A stretch of DNA of 64,000 nt from Flavihumibacter sp. UBA7668 (lineage in GTDB: Bacteria; Bacteroidota; Bacteroidia; Chitinophagales; Chitinophagaceae). The notes under the pieces were generated by a model, which made no database searches, was not told the DNA's origin, and worked only from the letters and a program-made list of their open reading frames with translations. The position numbers and the translations under genes were made by a program. Position 1 is the stretch's first letter. Every line of letters starts with the position of its first letter. Location of the stretch: NCBI RefSeq assembly GCF_002483205.1, contig NZ_DLHM01000005.1, positions 1,014,905 to 1,078,904 of the forward strand, given 5' to 3'. Below, one piece after another: positions 35,813 to 44,999 of the stretch.

Positions 35813-36635
35813 CAGGAATTTTCCTGATTGCTTCGTTCAGTGAAACAGAACTCGCTTTATAGGCGCTCAAATCCACTATTTCCACTTTTCTGTATTCTAT
35901 GGGATGACTTTCTGATTGCAAGGATATATAACCTTCACCAATCAGTCCGCCATCCGCAAAGCCCATTCCTTTTACCCAGGGGTCACGTCCATCGTATTGT
36001 GGTTTGGAATAGGTCAACACCGTATCGCCTTCCACAATATGATGAATAATTGAGTCGCCAAGTACCAACATCTCAACCCGTACCCACTGATCGCCATGAT
36101 AGGTCTTTGAGCTGGATGTTACGCAATGTGGTGTAAACAAAGCATTTTTCATCACAACATTGGTGCCCGGTGTGCAAAGATTACCGGTTGTTCTTGGGTC
36201 CTTTCCATTTCCGCCTAAAAACTGTGCTTCCATGGAAATTGGAAAATCCTGCTCTTTTTTCATTGTTTCAGGTGCCTGGCAATGCAACATGGCGCCGCTG
36301 TTCCGAATCGCCCAACCCGGACCTTCTTTCACCTGCTCACCTACAAATCGATATTCCACTGCCAGCAAATAATGACTGTATTTATTCTTATGAAAAATAT
36401 GGCCGTACTTTTCTTTGAAGCCATCATATTGATCGTATGAAACTTTCATTACTCCGTTTTCAACGCGGAATGTATTACCGAAGTTTTCATTCAGTTCATG
36501 GTCTTTTATTTTAATTGTCCAGTCGGCCAGGTCTTTTCCATTAAACAACTGGACCCATTGGGGAGATGCATTTTTATTGGTTGATCCACAGGAGAGCAAC
36601 ATCGCCATACCGGCAGCAAACAGCAGCTTTTTCAT
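35793..36635 (-). CDS. DUF1080 lipoprotein (3-keto-disaccharide hydrolase-type domain)
   Basis: From ATG 36635 the protein has 280 residues with a lipoprotein signal MLLSC (C16) and a DUF1080 domain: WVQLFNGKDLADWTIK, YSHYLLAVEYRF, NSGAMLHCQAPETM, QWVRVEMLVLGD and PIEYRKVEIVDLS. The fold is a concanavalin-like beta sandwich. Some members hydrolyse 3-keto-glycosides, while others may only bind sugars. In this genome it is a single gene between the sigma factor and secA. Longer frames to 36650 would need TTG, so the ATG before the hydrophobic segment is preferred. No clear promoter of its own is seen; it may partly depend on read-through past the secA terminator. Confidence 0.85.
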   Translation of the reverse strand: MKKLLFAAGMAMLLSCGSTNKNASPQWVQLFNGKDLADWTIKIKDHELNENFGNTFRVENGVMKVSYDQYDGFKEKYGHIFHKNKYSHYLLAVEYRFVGEQVKEGPGWAIRNSGAMLHCQAPETMKKEQDFPISMEAQFLGGNGKDPRTTGNLCTPGTNVVMKNALFTPHCVTSSSKTYHGDQWVRVEMLVLGDSIIHHIVEGDTVLTYSKPQYDGRDPWVKGMGFADGGLIGEGYISLQSESHPIEYRKVEIVDLSAYKASSVSLNEAIRKIPATKKGK

Positions 36636-36666
36636 TTTTATATGTTTCAACTTGGAAGATAAAAAG

Positions 36667-36692
36667 AAAAGGTGCCCCGAAGGACACCTTTT
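36667..36692 (-). terminator. Terminator of secA
   Basis: AAAAGGTG and CACCTTTT arms enclose a 10-base loop. On the minus strand the stem is followed by TTTTCTTTTT. It lies 22 bases after the secA stop codon. Confidence 0.8.
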
Positions 36693-36714
36693 AGTAGTTT
36701 AATCAAACGATTGC

Positions 36715-39700
36715 TTATGCTCCGTGGCAATTTTTGTATTTCTTGCCACTGCCACATGGACAAGGATCATTCCGGCCAACTTTTGGTCCAACCCGGATTG
36801 GCTCCCGAACTGCCGGTGCCCCGCTTGGATCAAAATAGTCATTCTGATTGGCTCCATAGTCGTCTCCTTTTGCATCCACTTCCTCTTTGTTCGACTGAAG
36901 CTTACTCATATCCGTTTTTTCCTCTCTTCCTTCCTTAATAATATCGGCCGGTTGCTGCTGTTCCATTGGAATACCGCAATGGCAAAGGAAAGAAACAATT
37001 TCACGGTTCACTTCGCCGTCCATTTTTCTGAAGAGATCAAACGCTTCCATTTTATAAATTACCAATGGATCTTTCTGCTCCAGGTAGGCGGTTTGCACAC
37101 TCTGTTTCAGGTCATCCATGGCACGAAGGTGTTCTTTCCAGGTATCATCAATCAGCGCCAGCGTAATGGTTCTTTCAAGTGCATTGGTTAACTCACGACC
37201 ATCGGTATCAATTGTCTTTTGCATATTGCTGAGCACATTGATGCCACGTCTTCCATCTGTAAATGGAACCACCACATTCTCAATATGCATTCCCTGTGAT
37301 GTCCTTATATTCTGAAATACCGGTACAGCCTGTTGCGCAACTGCCTGCATTTTTTGCTGGTATCTTGCCGTTGCTTCCTGATATAACTGATCGGCTAGCT
37401 GTTGAGCATTTCCGGATTTGAAACCTGCTTCCGTAATTTGCGTATCAAGCCCGAAATTCATGATGGCAGCAAGTTTGAATCCTTCAAAATCTTCCTGCTC
37501 TTTAAAGGAAGTGACCAATCCTTCAGCCACGCCATAAAAAGCATTATCAAGGTCCAATGCAAGCCGTTCTCCAAACAGGGCGTGATTACGTTTCTTATAC
37601 ACCACATTCCGCTGCTTATTCATTACGTCATCGTATTCAAGCAGTCGCTTCCGGATTCCAAAGTTGTTCTCTTCCACCTTTTTCTGCGCACGTTCAATGC
37701 TTCGGGTAATCATGCTGTGCTGAATCACTTCGCCTTCTTTATAACCCATGCGGTCCATCAGTGATGCAATCCGGTCAGATCCAAACATACGCATCAGATC
37801 ATCTTCCATGGACACATAAAACTGTGAAGTTCCGGGATCTCCCTGCCGACCCGCACGACCACGTAACTGACGATCCACCCGGCGACTTTCATGCCGTTCC
37901 GTACCAATAATTGCTAAACCTCCTGCATCTTTTACACCAGGTCCTAATTTGATATCGGTACCACGGCCGGCCATATTCGTTGCAATGGTAATGGCGCCTG
38001 CTAATCCCGCTTCGGCAACTACCTGTGCTTCACGGGCATGCTGTTTGGCGTTCAAAACATTATGTGGAATTTTTTTACCCTGTAACATCCTGCTCAGTAA
38101 TTCACTTACTTCAACAGAGGTGGTACCTACAAGAACTGGTCTGCCAGCATTCCGTAACTGCTCAATATCTTCAATTACGGCAGTGAATTTTTCTTTCCTG
38201 GTTTTATACACCAGATCCTGGTGATCTTTTCTTGAAATTGGCAGGTTGGTTGGAATATTTACCACATCCAGTTTGTAAATATCCCAAAGCTCCGCTGCTT
38301 CCGTTTCTGCTGTACCCGTCATACCAGCCAGCTTGTGGTACATCCGGAAATAGTTCTGCAGGGTAATGGTAGCATAGGTTTGCGTTGCCGCTTCAATCTT
38401 CACATTCTCCTTTGCTTCAATTGCCTGGTGAAGTCCGTCTGAATAACGACGGCCTTCCATAATCCGACCAGTTTGCTCATCCACAATTTTTACCTGCCCT
38501 TCAATCACCACATATTCCACATCCTTGTCAAACAGGGTATAGGCTTTCAGTAATTGTTGTATGGTATGAATCCGGTCGGCCTTCAGTGTATATTCATTCA
38601 GGAGAATTTCCTTACGCTGTAATTTTTCTTCAGCAGTAGCTGTTGCGTCTGCTTCGATCTCTCCGAGTTTAGAACTGATATCCGGCAATACAAAGAACTC
38701 AGGATCTTCACCTGATTTTGTAATCATCTGAATACCGCGTTCTGTCAGATCAACCGAATTGTTTTTTTCTTCGATATAGAAGAATAACTCGGAATCCACT
38801 TTCGGCATTTCTTTGGACTGATCCGCCAGGTAATAATTCTCCGATTTCTGCAATTTTACTTTTACTCCGGGCTCACTCAGGAATTTGATAAGAGCGCTTG
38901 TTTTTGGTAAGCCGCGATAAGCACGCATCAACGCCAGACCACCATCTTTTGGATCATCATTCCCTTCTGCTATTTTTTTACGCGCTTCAATCAGGAATTT
39001 ATTCACTACCTGTTTCTGCGCTTCGATCAATTGTAAAACACGTGGTTTCAACAAATGGTATTGTTGTTCATCGCCTCTTGGAACCGGACCGGAAATGATC
39101 AGAGGAGTACGGGCATCATCAATCAATACGGAATCCACCTCATCCACCATGGCAAAATGGTGTTTGCGTTGTACCATTTCATCCGGACTGTGCACCATAT
39201 TATCACGCAGGTAGTCAAAACCAAATTCGTTATTGGTTCCATAGGTGATATCTGCCTGATAGGCTTTTCTGCGCTCTTCACTGTTTGGCTGGTGTTTATC
39301 AATACAGTCAACGGTTAGTCCCAGCCACTCGAAAATTGGACCATTCCATTCAGAGTCACGTTTGGCCAGGTAATCATTCACCGTTACAATATGCACCCCT
39401 TCTCCGGCTAATGCATTCAGATAGGCAGGCAGGGTAGAAACCAGGGTTTTACCTTCACCCGTTGCCATCTCGGCAATTTTACCGGAATGCAATACATAAC
39501 CACCAATCAACTGTACATCATAATGTACCATGTTCCAGGTTACGGTACCGCCACCTGCTGTCCAGGTATTGCTGAAATGGGCCTGATCACCCTCAATTTT
39601 GATATAGTCTTTTTTAACCGCCAATTCACGGTCCAGGTCGGTTGCTGCAGAACTAACAACAGACTGTTCCTTAAACCTGCGACCGGTTTCTTTCACCACG

Positions 39701-40041
39701 GCAAACGCTTCCGGGGCAATTTCTTTCAGAATTTCCTCAATCTGTTCATTCCTTTTTTTCTTCAGTTTATCGATCTCCTGGTAAAAACTGTCTTTTCCTG
39801 AAAAATCACTGAATGGTAGTGCTTCTGCCTGATTCGTCAACTGGCTGATTTCTTCGTTTATGGCTATCAGGTGCTGTTGGATCCGGTCTTTAAACTCCCG
39901 GGATTTGGCACGGAGCTGATCATTGCTAAGTGATTGGTAAGCAGCAAAATACTCATTCGCTTTGGCCAATAATGGCTGGATTGTCTTTACATCTTTCTCC
40001 GATTTGCTTCCACCAAATAATTTCTGGATAAAACCTAACAT
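36715..40041 (-). CDS. secA: Preprotein translocase ATPase SecA
   Basis: The 1108-residue protein has the SecA Walker A region MATGEGKTLVSTLPAYLN, VNDYLAKRD, the DEAD-like MVDEVDSVLIDDARTPL, IATNMAGRGTDIKL, and a C-terminal SEC-C zinc motif CPCGSGKKYKNCHG that binds SecB or ribosomes. It is longer than E. coli SecA (901), as is usual in Bacteroidota, which carry an insertion between the DEAD and helicase parts. It drives export of unfolded proteins through SecYEG, which suits a genome with many exported proteins. It has its own promoter (40140-40147) and terminator. Confidence 0.98.
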   Translation of the reverse strand: MLGFIQKLFGGSKSEKDVKTIQPLLAKANEYFAAYQSLSNDQLRAKSREFKDRIQQHLIAINEEISQLTNQAEALPFSDFSGKDSFYQEIDKLKKKRNEQIEEILKEIAPEAFAVVKETGRRFKEQSVVSSAATDLDRELAVKKDYIKIEGDQAHFSNTWTAGGGTVTWNMVHYDVQLIGGYVLHSGKIAEMATGEGKTLVSTLPAYLNALAGEGVHIVTVNDYLAKRDSEWNGPIFEWLGLTVDCIDKHQPNSEERRKAYQADITYGTNNEFGFDYLRDNMVHSPDEMVQRKHHFAMVDEVDSVLIDDARTPLIISGPVPRGDEQQYHLLKPRVLQLIEAQKQVVNKFLIEARKKIAEGNDDPKDGGLALMRAYRGLPKTSALIKFLSEPGVKVKLQKSENYYLADQSKEMPKVDSELFFYIEEKNNSVDLTERGIQMITKSGEDPEFFVLPDISSKLGEIEADATATAEEKLQRKEILLNEYTLKADRIHTIQQLLKAYTLFDKDVEYVVIEGQVKIVDEQTGRIMEGRRYSDGLHQAIEAKENVKIEAATQTYATITLQNYFRMYHKLAGMTGTAETEAAELWDIYKLDVVNIPTNLPISRKDHQDLVYKTRKEKFTAVIEDIEQLRNAGRPVLVGTTSVEVSELLSRMLQGKKIPHNVLNAKQHAREAQVVAEAGLAGAITIATNMAGRGTDIKLGPGVKDAGGLAIIGTERHESRRVDRQLRGRAGRQGDPGTSQFYVSMEDDLMRMFGSDRIASLMDRMGYKEGEVIQHSMITRSIERAQKKVEENNFGIRKRLLEYDDVMNKQRNVVYKKRNHALFGERLALDLDNAFYGVAEGLVTSFKEQEDFEGFKLAAIMNFGLDTQITEAGFKSGNAQQLADQLYQEATARYQQKMQAVAQQAVPVFQNIRTSQGMHIENVVVPFTDGRRGINVLSNMQKTIDTDGRELTNALERTITLALIDDTWKEHLRAMDDLKQSVQTAYLEQKDPLVIYKMEAFDLFRKMDGEVNREIVSFLCHCGIPMEQQQPADIIKEGREEKTDMSKLQSNKEEVDAKGDDYGANQNDYFDPSGAPAVREPIRVGPKVGRNDPCPCGSGKKYKNCHGA

Positions 40042-40139
40042 TGTTTTGGGTATTGTCTTAAGAGATTTCGTTAAATGTGCGTTGTTTTAGCTGTCAATTT
40101 CAGTGCTACAAATCATTTATAGTCAAATTGTCAGGGAGG

Positions 40140-40147
40140 CAAAGGTA
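40140..40147 (-). promoter_or_regulatory. Promoter -7 box for secA
   Basis: TACCTTTG on the minus strand matches TAnnTTTG, with TTTC about 19 bases upstream at 40167-40170 in place of TTTG. The leader would be about 90 bases. Confidence 0.55.
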
Positions 40148-40195
40148 CGGTAAGACATTGGGAATTGAAACCGGCACATTTTCCCTGAAATTGCA

Positions 40196-40224
40196 TTGAA
40201 TTTACCTGTTTTCTTTTACCTTTG
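40196..40224 (+). promoter_or_regulatory. Promoter for atpG
   Basis: TTG (40196-40198) and TACCTTTG (40217-40224) with an 18-base spacer fit the Bacteroidota promoter. Transcription would start about 20 bases before the atpG ATG. It is divergent from the secA promoter. Confidence 0.6.
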
Positions 40225-40252
40225 CGGCCAAATTGAGGAAAATCATCCCACT

Positions 40253-41134
40253 ATGTCAGGAGCATTAAAAGAAGTCCGCAACCGGATCAAATCCGTTCAG
40301 AGCACCCAGCAAATCACCAAAGCCATGAAAATGGTGAGTGCAGCCAAATTACGCCGTGCCCAGGATGCCATTCTGCAGATGCGTCCATATGCCAATAAAC
40401 TTCAGGAAATGCTTTCCAATATCGTAAGCAATTCCGAAGGAGAAGTGGGAGGTAGCCTGGCAACAGAGCGTGCTGTTGAAAAAGTACTCCTGATCGTGAT
40501 TACCAGTGATCGCGGATTGGCAGGTGCGTATAACGCCAATATTATCAAAGCGGCTAAAGCAGCTATCGCTGACCGTTATCCAACCCAATTTGCGAAGGGC
40601 AATGTTTCTATCTGGAATATTGGAAAAAAAGGATACGAAGCCTTTGTTAAAGTGAATTATAAGGCCGACGCTACGTATAAAGATATTTTCCTTGATCTGC
40701 GTTTTGAAACCGTGCAGGCCTGTGCCCAGGCTGCTGTAAAAGCGTTTGAAAACAACGAATTTGATGTGGTGGAAATCGTTTACAGCGAATTTAAAAATGC
40801 GGCTACCCAGCGTTTTGTGGTAGAGCGTTTCCTGCCCATTCCTAAAGTGGAAGCCGGACCAAATGCCAAAAAAAGCGATTTCATCTTCGAACCCAATAAA
40901 GAAGAACTGATTGCCGAGCTGATGCCTAAAATCCTCAATACGCAGTTATACAAAGCCGTGCTGGATGCCAATGCTTCCGAACATGGTGCCCGTATGACGG
41001 CTATGGACAAAGCCTCTGAAAACGCAAATGAATTGCTTCGTTCACTCAAAATCAGTTACAACCGCGCCCGTCAGGCTGCCATCACCACAGAATTGACCGA
41101 AATCGTTAGTGGCGCTGCTGCATTACAGGGCTAA
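40253..41134 (+). CDS. atpG: F0F1 ATP synthase gamma subunit
   Basis: From ATG 40253 the protein has 293 residues. It starts SGALKEVRNRIKSV and TQQITKAMKMVSAAKLRRAQ, the near-universal AtpG N-terminal helix, with the GLAGAYNAN motif and a C-terminal helix MTAMDKASENANELL and RQAAITTELTEIV. The gamma subunit is the rotor shaft of the F1 motor. The start at ATG 40253 follows a short leader from a promoter at 40196-40224; a longer in-frame region upstream covers that promoter and is not coding. The rest of the atp operon is not in this window. Confidence 0.97.
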   Translation: MSGALKEVRNRIKSVQSTQQITKAMKMVSAAKLRRAQDAILQMRPYANKLQEMLSNIVSNSEGEVGGSLATERAVEKVLLIVITSDRGLAGAYNANIIKAAKAAIADRYPTQFAKGNVSIWNIGKKGYEAFVKVNYKADATYKDIFLDLRFETVQACAQAAVKAFENNEFDVVEIVYSEFKNAATQRFVVERFLPIPKVEAGPNAKKSDFIFEPNKEELIAELMPKILNTQLYKAVLDANASEHGARMTAMDKASENANELLRSLKISYNRARQAAITTELTEIVSGAAALQG

Positions 41135-41263
41135 TTAAGCAGCTTTTCCACATTGTGTATAACTCCATTTCCTGGTTTTAGCATTTTTGAGAAGCTTGCG
41201 GCATGTTCATTGCTGAATAGTATATGAAGCTGTGCGCAAGATGAACATTAAAATGTAGTAACC

Positions 41264-42034
41264 ATGGAAATCGGACATATCATACCTCATATAGAAGCCC
41301 TCATCTTTGCAAGTGAAAAGCCATTAGGTGCCCTTGAACTGACGGATCTGATTAATCAGGCCTTTGGTTTCATGGAAGATAAACTTACACTCGACCAGAT
41401 AGAAGCTGGCATTGAGGGGATTGTAGAAAAATACCAGTCTGAATTTTATCCCTTTGAACTTCGCTTCAGCGGCGGTGGCTGGCAATTCCTTACCAAAAAG
41501 GAATACCATAAAACGGTTGCCCAGCTGAATGGTGATAAATTCCTGAAAAGACTCAGTCCGGCTGCCATGGAAACCCTGGCCATCATTGCCTACAAGCAGC
41601 CAATCACCAAAGGTGAAATTGAATCCATCCGTGGAGTTAGTGCAGATTATTCCATCCAGAAATTATTGGAAAAAGAACTGATCATCATCAGCGGCAGAAA
41701 CGAAGACATGCCGGGGAAACCCCTTGTTTATACAACTTCCCGCTCTTTCATGGATTATTTCGGTTTAAACGGTCCGGAAGATTTACCAAGAATCAAAGAA
41801 GTATTGGCAGACCAGATAGTAGAACCTACCCTGTTATCTGGCGGACAGGTTCATGTTGCCAATGGAGATGATGAAACAGTTACCGATACATTGGTTGAAA
41901 CCATCGAAGACGCAGATCATGCCAAACTTTTACTGGTAAGCGAAACCGGAGAATTACTGGAAGCTGATGATCAGGAAGAAGAGCAGGATGCGCAGGATGC
42001 AGATGGTAGTTCTGATGAAGATCCTCAGGCATAG
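41264..42034 (+). CDS. scpB: SMC-Scp complex subunit ScpB
   Basis: The 256-residue protein has the paired winged-helix pattern of ScpB: HIEALIFASEKPL near the N-terminus and LSPAAMETLAIIAYKQPITKGEIESIRGV and YTTSRSFMDYFGLN in the second domain. The C-terminal tail (about 215-256) is very acidic and probably disordered. ScpB joins ScpA and SMC to organise and segregate the chromosome. ScpA is not nearby. The gene lies between atpG and lysA on the same strand with gaps of 129 and 52 bases. Confidence 0.93.
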   Translation: MEIGHIIPHIEALIFASEKPLGALELTDLINQAFGFMEDKLTLDQIEAGIEGIVEKYQSEFYPFELRFSGGGWQFLTKKEYHKTVAQLNGDKFLKRLSPAAMETLAIIAYKQPITKGEIESIRGVSADYSIQKLLEKELIIISGRNEDMPGKPLVYTTSRSFMDYFGLNGPEDLPRIKEVLADQIVEPTLLSGGQVHVANGDDETVTDTLVETIEDADHAKLLLVSETGELLEADDQEEEQDAQDADGSSDEDPQA

Positions 42035-42086
42035 GAAATAAGGCAGATCTGCTGTATATTCGCCAAATTTGCAAGCAATCCAGATT

Positions 42087-43292
42087 ATGTCTTATTTATC
42101 AGATGAAACACTGGTGCAGTTAGCCCAGGAATACGGTACGCCGCTTTATGTGTACAATGCCAATCAAATCAGTGAGCAGTACAATAAATTGCAGTCGGCT
42201 TTCAGTAAAGTGAATGCCCGTTTTTTTTATGCCTGTAAAGCACTCAGCAATATCAATATTCTCAAGTATGTAGAATCTTTAGGAGCTTCACTTGATTGTG
42301 TCAGCATTCATGAAGTGCAACTTGGATTGAAGGCAGGATTTACCCCAGACCGCATTTTGTTTACCCCCAACTGCGTTGATTTTGCCGAAGTGGATGAAGG
42401 TAAAAAACTGGGCGTAAACATCAATATTGATAATATTTCCATTCTTGAACAATTTGGTGCCCGATACAAAGGAACTTATCCCATCTGTATCCGCTTTAAC
42501 CCGCATATCATGGGAGGCGGGAATTATAAAATTTCTACCGGTCATATCGATAGCAAGTTTGGGATTTCCATTCACCAGCTCAGACATATTGAGCGGGTGG
42601 TGAAATCAACCGGACTGAATATTGAAGGCATCCACATGCATACCGGAAGTGATATTAAAGATGTGAATGTATTTCTGCAAGGCCTGGAAGTCATGTTTGA
42701 ACTGGCTACCCATTTCCCTAACCTGAAATTTATTGACCTGGGCAGCGGATTTAAAGTGCCGTATCAGGATGGCGATGTACAAACGGATATCGATTTACTT
42801 GGCCAAAAAGTGGCGGAAGCGTTTGAAGCCTATAAAGTAGAAACAGGTAAAGAACTGCAGGTTTGGTTTGAGCCGGGCAAATTCCTGGTTAGTGAATCAG
42901 GCTATTTCATTGTAAAAGCCAATGTAATCAAACAAACCACTGCTACGGTGTTTGTTGGTGTGAACAGTGGTTTTAATCACCTGATCCGTCCCATGTTCTA
43001 CGATGCCTATCACCGCATAAAAAATATTTCCAATCCAAATGGAAGCGATCGCATTTATACCGTTGTTGGTAATATTTGTGAAACCGACACCTTTGCCTGG
43101 GATCGCACCCTGAATGAAGTAAGGGAGGGCGATTTCCTCGTATTTTATAATGCAGGTGCCTATGGATTTGAAATGTCCTCTAATTTTAATTCCCGCTTAA
43201 AACCTGCCGAAGTAATGTTGCTGGATGGTGAATCAAAGCTGATCCGCAGGCGCGATACCTTCGAAGACCTGCTCAGAAATCAGGTAATTTAA
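42087..43292 (+). CDS. lysA: Diaminopimelate decarboxylase
   Basis: From ATG 42087 the protein has 401 residues. It is a fold-III PLP enzyme with FYACKALSN (Schiff-base K51), GIHMHTGSDI, FIDLGSGFKVPYQ and EPGKFLVSESG, and the C-terminal NICETDTF and GAYGFEMSSNFN of LysA. It decarboxylates meso-diaminopimelate to lysine, the final lysine step. A longer in-frame start at 42069 would be TTG and is less likely. It is followed by the ferritin-like genes; a functional link is not expected. Confidence 0.94.
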   Translation: MSYLSDETLVQLAQEYGTPLYVYNANQISEQYNKLQSAFSKVNARFFYACKALSNINILKYVESLGASLDCVSIHEVQLGLKAGFTPDRILFTPNCVDFAEVDEGKKLGVNINIDNISILEQFGARYKGTYPICIRFNPHIMGGGNYKISTGHIDSKFGISIHQLRHIERVVKSTGLNIEGIHMHTGSDIKDVNVFLQGLEVMFELATHFPNLKFIDLGSGFKVPYQDGDVQTDIDLLGQKVAEAFEAYKVETGKELQVWFEPGKFLVSESGYFIVKANVIKQTTATVFVGVNSGFNHLIRPMFYDAYHRIKNISNPNGSDRIYTVVGNICETDTFAWDRTLNEVREGDFLVFYNAGAYGFEMSSNFNSRLKPAEVMLLDGESKLIRRRDTFEDLLRNQVI

Positions 43293-43309
43293 TTGAGGCA
43301 ATCCGGCTT

Positions 43310-43355
43310 TTCGGTTTTCTCGTATATGGATTTATCCATTAACCAGAAAATCGAA
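43310..43355 (+). repeat. Nested inverted repeats before the first ferritin-like gene
   Basis: TTCGGTTTTCT at 43310-43320 pairs with AGAAAATCGAA at 43345-43355 with one mismatch. Inside them ATGGAT and ATCCAT form a second perfect hairpin with a two-base loop (43326-43339). The outer arm ends four bases before the ATG at 43360. It may be an operator, a leader structure or a weak terminator for lysA. Confidence 0.55.
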
Positions 43356-43359
43356 ATGT

Positions 43360-44025
43360 ATGATCCAGAAACCTTCTGATGCCTATTCAAGGCGAAAATT
43401 TCTTGGAATTGCAGGAGCTGCTGCAGGCATTATGGTGCTTGCAAGTTCCTGTGATAAGGACGATGATAGTATGATGCCGAATGAGGGCGTAGATCTTGGA
43501 AGCGGGGATGTAGGTATCCTCAATTATGCGTACGCCCTTGAACAATTGGAAGCTGCGTTTTATACCAAAGTAGCAGAATCTCCCTACAGTGGAATTACTG
43601 CTTCGGAAACAGCATTGCTAACGGATATTCGCGATCATGAAATTGCCCATCGTGAATTCTTTAAAACAGCATTGGGCAATGCAGCAATTACCAACCTGGA
43701 ATTTAACTTTAGCTCCATTGATTTTGGCAGCAGAAACAGTGTATTGGCTACAGCAAAGGCCTTTGAAGACCTGGGCGTATCTGCCTATAACGGCGCAGGT
43801 AAACTGATTACCACCCCGGATTATCTGACCCTTGCCGGAAAAATTGTTTCTGTTGAAGCAAGACATGCGGCCTATATCCGTGACCTGATCAATAATGGCA
43901 GCTTCGCCGACAATACGGTTATTGATAGTAATGGTCTGGATACCAGCAGAATGCCGGCTGAGGTTCTTGCTATTGCTGCTGGATTTGTGAAAACAAAAAT
44001 CAATGCATCCAACCTGCCTCGTTAA
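43360..44025 (+). CDS. Tat-exported ferritin-like lipoprotein
   Basis: The 221-residue protein has a Tat signal (SRRKFLG) ending in a lipobox, ASSC (C31), followed by DKDDD, which matches the C-x-K-D-D pattern used for surface lipoprotein export in some Bacteroidota. The body is a ferritin_2-type four-helix bundle: NYAYALEQLEAAFY, DIRDHEIAHREFF and VSVEARHAAYIRDL carry the Glu and ExxH residues for a di-iron site. A Tat route fits cofactor loading before export. The likely role is iron- or oxygen-linked redox activity at the envelope, but the activity is unknown. It pairs with the next gene. Confidence 0.82.
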   Translation: MIQKPSDAYSRRKFLGIAGAAAGIMVLASSCDKDDDSMMPNEGVDLGSGDVGILNYAYALEQLEAAFYTKVAESPYSGITASETALLTDIRDHEIAHREFFKTALGNAAITNLEFNFSSIDFGSRNSVLATAKAFEDLGVSAYNGAGKLITTPDYLTLAGKIVSVEARHAAYIRDLINNGSFADNTVIDSNGLDTSRMPAEVLAIAAGFVKTKINASNLPR

Positions 44026-44072
44026 GCTGCCCTCTGCAGACTTACCATTATCAACCACTTAAAAGAAGAAAA

Positions 44073-44909
44073 ATGCAATTCCAACATATTTTCAACGAAA
44101 TCAAAAAAGTTGATCCTGAACTGCCAGAGCGGTTGAGTGATCGTCGGACTGCCATGAAATCTTTTGCAGGAATCGGTGCAAAAATTGGATTGGCTGCCAT
44201 GCCCTTCTTAATCGGTTCCATATTTAAAAAAGCCTATGCACAAAGCGGACCTTCACAAGGTGTGGTACTGGATGTGCTTAATTATGCACTTACTCTGGAA
44301 TACCTGGAAGCTGAGTTTTATGCCATGGGTATTGCAAAAGGAACTGCACTGGTTCCGGCAGGTGCTCCGGCAAATGCAATCAAAACAATTGGAGACCATG
44401 AAACGGCACACGTTAATTTCCTGAAAACCGCTATCACTGCGGCAGGAGCCACGCCTGTTGCAAAACCTGCCTTTGATTTTACTGCTGGTGGTGCTTTTGC
44501 TGATGTGTTTACCAACTATGCAACTTTCCTTGCGGTTGCTCAAACATTTGAAGATACCGGTGTAAGAGCCTATAAAGGACGCGCTGCTGAAATAACCGGT
44601 GGGGGAGATGTACTTACTGCTGCTCTCAATATTCATTCTGTTGAAGCACGCCACGCGGCACATATCCGCTCCATGCGAAAAGCAAACAATTTCGGAAATG
44701 TAAAGCCCTGGATCACCGGAAAAGAATCTGGTATTGGTGCGGTTGTACAAGCCAGTTATGATGGTGAAGAGCTGAGTACACAGGCGGGTGTTACTATCGT
44801 AAATATAAACGGAACAAATATCTCTGCTGCCGCTGCTACGGAAGCGTTTGATGAAGGCCTGACCAAAGAACAGGTTCTTGCAATTGTTGGTCCTTTTATT
44901 GTTCAGTAA
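44073..44909 (+). CDS. Tat-exported ferritin-like protein, partner of the preceding gene
   Basis: This 278-residue protein has an unusually long N-terminal leader, then DRRTAMKSFAGIG and a hydrophobic stretch ending KAYAQSG, a Tat-type signal with an AxA-like cleavage site. The core repeats the ferritin_2 motifs of its neighbour: NYALTLEYLEAEFY, TIGDHETAHVNFL and HSVEARHAAHIRSM. About 60 extra C-terminal residues end EAFDEGLTKEQVLAIVGPFIV. Having one lipidated and one soluble copy in tandem is a recurring layout in Bacteroidota. The spacing of 47 bases and the terminator at 44931 mark a two-gene operon. The function is unknown. Confidence 0.82.
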   Translation: MQFQHIFNEIKKVDPELPERLSDRRTAMKSFAGIGAKIGLAAMPFLIGSIFKKAYAQSGPSQGVVLDVLNYALTLEYLEAEFYAMGIAKGTALVPAGAPANAIKTIGDHETAHVNFLKTAITAAGATPVAKPAFDFTAGGAFADVFTNYATFLAVAQTFEDTGVRAYKGRAAEITGGGDVLTAALNIHSVEARHAAHIRSMRKANNFGNVKPWITGKESGIGAVVQASYDGEELSTQAGVTIVNINGTNISAAAATEAFDEGLTKEQVLAIVGPFIVQ

Positions 44910-44930
44910 ATTGGTCCGGTTGTGTTGGTC

Positions 44931-44960
44931 TGCCGCGTCGAAAGACGCGGCATTTTATTT
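44931..44960 (+). terminator. Terminator of the ferritin-like pair
   Basis: TGCCGCGTC and GACGCGGCA arms with a GAAA loop are followed by TTTTATTT. This is a strong intrinsic terminator, 21 bases past the stop. Confidence 0.9.
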
Positions 44961-44999
44961 CCTGCTTATTTGGTATCTTAGGTTTCAATCAGCAGCAAT

